NCBI RefSeq assembly: GCF_003330845.1
Contig: NZ_CP026121.1
Span: 372,001-436,000 of the forward strand
Source: Streptomyces sp. Go-475
Lineage (GTDB): Bacteria; Actinomycetota; Actinomycetes; Streptomycetales; Streptomycetaceae
Length of the DNA: 64,000 bases
Reading direction: 5' to 3'
Positions 59,429 to 64,000 of this stretch are shown piece by piece. Below the pieces are notes generated by a model. It searched no databases. It saw only the letters and a list, made by a program, of their open reading frames with translations, and was not told where the DNA came from. Position 1 is the stretch's first letter. Every line of letters begins with the position of its first letter. Made by a program: the position numbers and the translations under genes.

Positions 59429-60597
59429 TCGGATTCTCTTCCCGGGCTGTCGTCTCAGCCGGTGCGCTCTGCGCGGCGGGCCTCCTGGCCCTGGTGCCCG
59501 CCGCTGCGGCCGACCCCGGCGGGGCGGAGCCCAGTGCCCCGACCCGGCCCAGGGCGGCGGCCCCGCACCCCTCGCTGCTGCACCGCCCCGGCGTCCAGGT
59601 CCGCCCGCGCGCCGGGGCGCCCCGCGTCCCGGCGGTCTCCGCCCTGTCCTGGCTGGTCGCCGACGCCCGCACCGGCGAGGTGCTCGCCGCCCGCGACGCG
59701 CACCGCAGGCTGCCCCCGGCCAGCACCCTGAAGACCCTGTTCGCCCTCACGGTGCTGCCGTCACTGCCCGCGGGCATCCGGCACACGGTCCGCGCGGAGG
59801 AACTCCGGGGCATCGGCGCGGGCAGCAGCCTGGTCGGAGTCGCCGAGGGCCGTACGTACCGGGTCGCCGACCTGTGGCGCGGGGTCTTCCTCAACTCGGG
59901 CAACGACGCCGTGCGCGTCCTGGCCGAACTCAACGGCGGCTGGCGGGCCACCGCCGAGCGGATGCAGGCCAAGGCCCGGTCGCTGGGCGCCCTCGACACC
60001 CGCGTGGTGTCACCGGACGGCTACGACGCCCCGGGCCAGGTGTCGTCGGCCTTCGACCTGGCCGTCTTCGGCGCCGTGGGGCTGCGCAACCCCGACTTCG
60101 CCCGGTACTGCGCCACGGTCGAGGCCAGGTTCCCGGGCGGCGGCGGCTGGTCGTACCCGATCCGCAACACCAACCGGCTGCTGAGCGGCGCCCGGGGCGT
60201 GGAGCCGTACCCGGGGCTGATCGGCATCAAGAACGGCTACACCAGCAAGGCGGGCAGCACGCTCGTCGCGGCGGCGCGCCGGGACGGGCGCACCCTGGTC
60301 GTGACGGTGATGAACCCTCAGGAGGGCGGCGGCTCGGCCGTGTACGAGGAGGCCCGCTCCCTGCTCGACTGGGGGTTCAGGTCGGCCGGGCGGGTCGAGG
60401 CGGTGGGCTCGCTCGCGGCGTCGCGCCCTCCCGAGCGGCCGGAGACGACGACGCCGCCCGCGGTCGCCGCGGCCGTCCCCGAGGAGCCCGGGTCCGTCTG
60501 GACGGAGGCGGGGCTGATCGCGGGTGCGGCCGGGCTGGGTGCGTCGGTCGTGGTGCTGGTGCTGCGGCTTCCGGTCCGCCGGCCCGGGCGGAGCTGA
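59422..60597 (+). CDS. D-alanyl-D-alanine carboxypeptidase (S11 family)
   Basis: 391 residues. The start at 59422 has no Shine-Dalgarno sequence and lies seven bases after a -10-like hexamer, so the message is probably leaderless. Sec signal (AGALCAAGLLALVPAAAA), Pro-rich linker, then the penicillin-binding fold: S101-T-L-K104 nucleophile, S159-G-N161, and KNGYTSKAG in place of KTG, a variant common in Streptomyces. The C-terminal segment is a Pro/Thr stalk and a membrane helix (about 365-385). It trims the terminal D-Ala of peptidoglycan stem peptides. The last 280 bp overlap the convergent gene. Confidence 0.9.
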   Translation: MIIGFSSRAVVSAGALCAAGLLALVPAAAADPGGAEPSAPTRPRAAAPHPSLLHRPGVQVRPRAGAPRVPAVSALSWLVADARTGEVLAARDAHRRLPPASTLKTLFALTVLPSLPAGIRHTVRAEELRGIGAGSSLVGVAEGRTYRVADLWRGVFLNSGNDAVRVLAELNGGWRATAERMQAKARSLGALDTRVVSPDGYDAPGQVSSAFDLAVFGAVGLRNPDFARYCATVEARFPGGGGWSYPIRNTNRLLSGARGVEPYPGLIGIKNGYTSKAGSTLVAAARRDGRTLVVTVMNPQEGGGSAVYEEARSLLDWGFRSAGRVEAVGSLAASRPPERPETTTPPAVAAAVPEEPGSVWTEAGLIAGAAGLGASVVVLVLRLPVRRPGRS

Positions 60598-61703
60598 CCG
60601 GCCGGCAGCCACAGCAGCAGGCCCAGGGTGATCCAGGCGTAGGTGTTGCTGCCCAGGAACCCGTCGACGCCGGACGCGTCGTCGAACCACAGCCACACCA
60701 CGCTGGTGCACAGCACGGCGTACAGGGCCCCCGCGATCCGGAGGTGCCCCGTGCGGAGCAGGACGGCGAAGGACGGCAGCAGCCACACCAGATGGTGGAC
60801 CCAGGTGATCGGGCTGACGAGGCAGGCGGCGAGCCCGGTCAGGGCGAACGCGGCCGTCCAGTCCCCCGCCAGGGCCGCCCGGCGGGTTCGCAGGGCCCAC
60901 ACGCCGAGGATCAGCAGGACCGCCACCGCCCACACGGCCCGGTCCGGTTCGCCCAGCCGGGCCAGGATGCCCTGCACCGACTGGTTCGAGACATAGCCGA
61001 GGCGTCCCACGCGGTCGGTGTCCCACAGCGCCTCGGTCCAGTAGAAGCGCGAGGCGTCCGGGTCCACCCAGGCGGCGAGGGCGGTGGCCCCGAGGGCGAC
61101 GGCCGTGGCGACCGCCGCCGCGCGGCGGCGTCCGGCCACCAGCAGCAGTCCGATGAACAGCGCCGGAGTGAGCTTGATCGCGGCGGCGAGCCCGATGCCG
61201 ACGCCGGCCAGACGTGCGCGCCCGGTGGCGAGCAGCGTCGCGTCGGTGAGGACGAGGGCGAGGAGCAGCAGGTTCACCTGGCCGAAGCTGAAGGTGTCGC
61301 GGAGCGGCTCGAACAGGGCGAGCAGGCAGGCGGTCAGGGCCCAGCCGTACCAGCCGAGGCGATGCCGGTCCGGCCCGGCGAGCAGGCGCAGGACCACGGC
61401 GAGGGCCGCCAGGTTGAGCAGCAGGGCGGCGGCGATCGCGGTCCGCAGGTCCAGCAGGGCCATCGGCAGCATGGCGACCGCGGCGAACGGCGGATAGGTG
61501 AAGCCGTAGGTCGTGCCCGGCACGCGGTAGTCGTAGATCCGGCCGCCGTGGTGGACCCAGGTGTCGATGCTGCCGTAGTAGACGCGCAGGTCGAACCAGT
61601 CGCGCAGCAGGGGGACGGTCGCGGTGAAGACGGTCACCGCCGTGGCGAGGCCGAGCACCAGCAGCAGCCGTCCCCGGTCGGTGCGCGGCAGGGCCGGGGT
61701 CAT
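60318..61703 (-). CDS. GT87-family polyprenol-phosphomannose-type mannosyltransferase
   Basis: 461 residues from the ATG at 61703. About ten to eleven transmembrane helices over residues 10-365. GT87/DUF2029 marks: WFDLRVYYGSIDTWVHHGGRIYDY with the acidic catalytic loop after TM1, TYGFTYPPFAAVAMLP, FGQVNLLLLALVLTD, AAIKLTPALF and SPITWVHHLVWLLP. These enzymes add alpha-1,2-mannose from a polyprenol carrier to lipoglycans or glycoproteins. The last 93 residues after LRPGRRTG are Ser/Thr/Pro/Gly low-complexity, encoded antisense to the carboxypeptidase gene: the original stop seems lost. ATGA overlap with the upstream transferase gene. Confidence 0.85.
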   Translation of the reverse strand: MTPALPRTDRGRLLLVLGLATAVTVFTATVPLLRDWFDLRVYYGSIDTWVHHGGRIYDYRVPGTTYGFTYPPFAAVAMLPMALLDLRTAIAAALLLNLAALAVVLRLLAGPDRHRLGWYGWALTACLLALFEPLRDTFSFGQVNLLLLALVLTDATLLATGRARLAGVGIGLAAAIKLTPALFIGLLLVAGRRRAAAVATAVALGATALAAWVDPDASRFYWTEALWDTDRVGRLGYVSNQSVQGILARLGEPDRAVWAVAVLLILGVWALRTRRAALAGDWTAAFALTGLAACLVSPITWVHHLVWLLPSFAVLLRTGHLRIAGALYAVLCTSVVWLWFDDASGVDGFLGSNTYAWITLGLLLWLPAGQLRPGRRTGSRSTSTTTDAPSPAAPAISPASVQTDPGSSGTAAATAGGVVVSGRSGGRDAASEPTASTRPADLNPQSSRERASSYTAEPPPS

Positions 61704-63094
61704 GCCGCGCGTCCCAGGGCCGGGGCGAGTTCCGCCTGGTGGGCCTGCCACAGCACGACGACCGCGAGGGCGCCGCCGGAGACGGCCAGCACGAGTTGGC
61801 CGGTGTCCGCGGGCCCGCCGCTGGGCAGGACGCACAGCGCGAGCACGCCGGTCACGGCGGCCATGCGGTGGCGTACGGAGGTGCTGGGCGCGGCGGCGGC
61901 GATGAGGAACAGGCCCCACAGGGCGTACCAGGGGCGGATCGCCGGGCCGAGGGCGGCCACCGCCGCGAGGCTCAGGCCCAGGGCGTACACCGGCCGTGGG
62001 CGCAGCCGCAGCCAGATCAGCGCGATCGCGACCACGGCCGCGAGGATGCCCAGCGCGTGCCAGGCGGGGACCGCGAGCGGCGCGAGGTCGCTGCCGAGGT
62101 GTTCCAGCAGGGCGCGGGTGGCGCGGCCGAGCAGGGTGGTCAGGGCCCAGTTCTGGGGTGACACGGGGGTGTTGAGGGCGCTGATCCAGCCGTAGCCGGT
62201 GCCGGCCGCGGCCGTGGCGGCGACGGTCGTCCCGGCGGCCGCGACGGTGGTGGTCACGAGGGCCTTCGCCGGGCTGCGGCCCGCGCGGACCTGGAGGACG
62301 ACGACGGCGGCCAGTCCGAGGGCGGCGGGCGCCTTGACCAGGGCGGCCAGCGTGACGAGGACGGCGCCGAGGACCGGCCACCGGCCGAGCGCCGCCACCA
62401 GACCGACGCCCAGCAGGCCCAGCATGACGGCGTCGTTGTGGGCGCCCGCGACCAGGTGCAGCAGGACGAGCGGGTTGAGGGCGCCCAGCCACAGGGCGGC
62501 GGAGGGGTCGGCGCCGCTGTGCCGGGCGAGGCGGGGCAGCGCGGCCGCCATGAGTCCGACGCCGGCGAGCGCGACGAGCCGCATCCCGAGGAGTCCGGCG
62601 GGCAGTTCACCGCGGGTCAGTCCGGACAGGGCCGCCGCGACGGCGAGGAACACCGGGCCGTACGGGGCGCCGGTGTGCCGCCACAGCGGGGCGACCTCGT
62701 CGGCGAGCGGGCCGCCGAGCCGGGACGGCCCGTGCGCGTACACGTCCATGTGCGCCTCGACCATCGCCCCCTGGGCGAGGTAGCTGTAGACGTCCCGGCT
62801 GAACAGCGGCGGGGCCAGCAGCAGCGGCGCGGCCCAGACGGCGAGGACGAGCAGCAGGGCGCGGGGAGCGGGTGGCCGCGGGCCGCGCACCAGCCGGCCG
62901 AGCAGCGCCCAGGCCGCGATCAGCAGGACGACGCCGAAGTAGACGCCGACCAGTCCGAGGGCGGCGCGAGCGGAGGCCGGGTGGAGGAGGTCCCGTACGG
63001 GGAGCGCTCCGGCCGTCTCACCGCCCAGCGCGAGGCAGGCGGTGCCGGCCAGACCGAGTATCTGGCAGCGGCGGAGATCGACGGGGAAAGCCAT
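61700..63094 (-). CDS. Polyprenol-phosphomannose-dependent alpha-1,6-mannosyltransferase-like protein (MptB-like)
   Basis: 464 residues from the ATG at 63094 (a GTG at 63103 is possible). Roughly 12 transmembrane helices. PLFSRDVYSYLAQGAMVEAHMDVYAHGP after TM2 carries the Asp-Val-Tyr-Ser-Tyr motif of MptA/MptB, and APLWRHTGAPYGPVFLAVAA, NPLVLLHLVAGAHNDAVMLGL, VKAPAALGLAAVV and RPWYALWGLF are further family blocks. MptB elongates mannan cores of lipoglycans in corynebacteria; Streptomyces homologues presumably act on membrane lipoglycan or glycoprotein mannose. It overlaps the GT87 gene (ATGA), forming a two-gene operon of polyprenol-mannose transferases. Confidence 0.85.
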   Translation of the reverse strand: MAFPVDLRRCQILGLAGTACLALGGETAGALPVRDLLHPASARAALGLVGVYFGVVLLIAAWALLGRLVRGPRPPAPRALLLVLAVWAAPLLLAPPLFSRDVYSYLAQGAMVEAHMDVYAHGPSRLGGPLADEVAPLWRHTGAPYGPVFLAVAAALSGLTRGELPAGLLGMRLVALAGVGLMAAALPRLARHSGADPSAALWLGALNPLVLLHLVAGAHNDAVMLGLLGVGLVAALGRWPVLGAVLVTLAALVKAPAALGLAAVVVLQVRAGRSPAKALVTTTVAAAGTTVAATAAAGTGYGWISALNTPVSPQNWALTTLLGRATRALLEHLGSDLAPLAVPAWHALGILAAVVAIALIWLRLRPRPVYALGLSLAAVAALGPAIRPWYALWGLFLIAAAAPSTSVRHRMAAVTGVLALCVLPSGGPADTGQLVLAVSGGALAVVVLWQAHQAELAPALGRAA

Positions 63095-63275
63095 GGCCAA
63101 CACTCGGGCAGAGTGTCAACGTGGGGTGGCGGGGAGTTGACGCGGTGCCCTCCGGGGGGAGGCAGAGGTGTGACCGGCCGGTGATCAGGCTGCGTGCCGT
63201 GTGCCGGGTGCGGTGGTACGCGGGGTGCGGGCGCGTCGTGGCCGGTCGCGCGGTTCGCCGCGCCCCTTGGGGCGT

Positions 63276-64000
63276 TCAGAACACCGAGAGACCCGTCAGC
63301 GTCGTGAATCTGTCCAGGGCCGCCACTCCGGCCACCGAGTTGCCCCGTTCGTCCAGGCCCGGGCTCCACACGCACAGCGTGCAGCGGCCCGGGACGACCG
63401 CGATGATGCCGCCGCCCACCCCGCTCTTGCCGGGCAGGCCCACGCGGTAGGCGAAGTCCCCTGCCGCGTCGTACGTGCCGCAGGTCAGCATGATCGCGTT
63501 GATCTGCTTGGCCTGGCTGCGGGTGAGGAGGCGGGTGCCGTCGGCGCGTATGCCGTGCCGGGCGAGGAAGGTCGTGGCGAGGGCGAGGTCGGCGCAGGAC
63601 GCCGTGACGGAGCACTGGCGGAAGTACTGGTCGAGCAGGACCGGCACCGGATTGTCGATGTTGCCGTACGACGCCATGAAGTGGCCGAGCGCGGCGTTCC
63701 TGTCGCCGTGGGCGGACTCGGAGGCGGCGACCTCCTTGTCGAAGGTCAGCTCCGGGTTGCCGCTCTCCGCGCGCAGGAATCCCAGCAGTTCCCCCGACGC
63801 GTCGCCGGTCCGGGTGTGCAGCCGGTCGGTGACGACGAGGGCGCCCGCGTTGATGAACGGGTTGCGCGGGATGCCGTTCTCGTACTCCAGCTGGACCAGG
63901 GAGTTGAAGGGGTTGCCGGAGGGCTCGCGGCCGACGTGTTCCCACAGGGCGTCGCCCTCGCGGGCGAGGTCCAGGGCGAGGGTGAAGACCTTGGTGATGG
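63276..64000 (-). CDS. glsA: Glutaminase A (5' end outside window)
   Basis: The frame enters from the right edge and encodes the C-terminal 241 residues. Serine-dependent glutaminase family, which hydrolyses glutamine to glutamate and ammonia. Visible: EPSGNPFNSLVQLE, NPFINAGALV, ESGNPELTFDKEVAASE, NIDNPVPVLLDQYFRQCSV, TCGTYDAAGDFAYRVGLPGKSGVGGGIIAVVPG and the terminal NSVAGVAALDRFT. The Ser-x-x-Lys nucleophile part lies outside the window. No STAS domain follows the core, unlike some actinobacterial forms. The 181 bp downstream to the mannosyltransferase gene hold no other gene. Confidence 0.92.
   Translation of the reverse strand, partial: ITKVFTLALDLAREGDALWEHVGREPSGNPFNSLVQLEYENGIPRNPFINAGALVVTDRLHTRTGDASGELLGFLRAESGNPELTFDKEVAASESAHGDRNAALGHFMASYGNIDNPVPVLLDQYFRQCSVTASCADLALATTFLARHGIRADGTRLLTRSQAKQINAIMLTCGTYDAAGDFAYRVGLPGKSGVGGGIIAVVPGRCTLCVWSPGLDERGNSVAGVAALDRFTTLTGLSVF

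Overview
The window is about 73% G+C, with near-total G/C at third codon positions, GTG and ATG starts, purine-rich GGAGG-type ribosome sites, Tat and lipoprotein exports, Rv1733c-like membrane proteins, SpoIIE-type phosphatases and CseABC-like signalling. It reads as chromosomal DNA of a Streptomyces or close relative, an inference from gene content and base use. No tRNA, rRNA, CRISPR array, phage or complete insertion sequence was seen. Both ends cut through a gene: an M20 peptidase at the left and a glutaminase at the right.

Layout. 1-4.1 kb: a tightly overlapping four-gene operon (M20 amidohydrolase, Ldh2-type dehydrogenase, Gfo/Idh/MocA dehydrogenase, and an unknown domain fused to an AhpD-like domain) whose pathway I do not recognise. 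4.3-7.5: GH95 alpha-L-fucosidase with two operator-like boxes. 7.7-11: acyl-CoA dehydrogenase, Cys-rich copper-binding-type protein, ChaB/Rho_N protein and two small actinobacterial proteins. 11-16: NCS1 permease with a metal-binding tail, a cation/proton antiporter pair, and an Rv1733c-like gene followed by a 32-bp repeat array. 16-20: RecQ, an AlkZ-like glycosylase, and decayed GH43 and AraC genes. 20-28.3: a run of regulators each beside its likely target (TetR/SDR, ArsR/quinone oxidoreductase, TetR/threonine aldolase, XRE-cupin/B3-B4 protein). 28.3-35.3: a CseA-CseB-CseC-like envelope-stress operon followed by an LCP ligase and two membrane acyltransferases. 35.7-37.7: dhaKLM. 37.9-40.7: GH75 chitosanase and an FnIII protein with a DasR-type box. 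40.8-49.2: PadR/fadH, a PAS-GAF-PP2C phosphatase, a HemK-like methylase, and MarR with a Mo-oxidoreductase/flavin reductase pair. 49.6-57.9: Rv1733c paralogue, CE7 esterase, serine hydrolase, GntR and AraC regulators, two alpha/beta hydrolases, two methyltransferases. 58-64: a short second Rho, a D,D-carboxypeptidase with an unusual start, two membrane mannosyltransferase-like proteins, and glutaminase.

How genes fit together. The recurring theme is a one-component regulator with palindromic boxes next to a small redox or hydrolase gene. A second theme is the envelope: the Cse-like trio, LCP protein, OafA/SGNH acyltransferase, D,D-carboxypeptidase and polyprenol-mannose transferases all act on wall or surface polymers. 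No classical biosynthetic cluster (PKS, NRPS, RiPP) or defence system is visible. The most unusual items are the short Rho with a C-rich leader, the carboxypeptidase start buried in a perfect palindrome, the 280-bp convergent overlap, the unknown-AhpD fusion operon, and the repeat array built from a gene's own 3' end.
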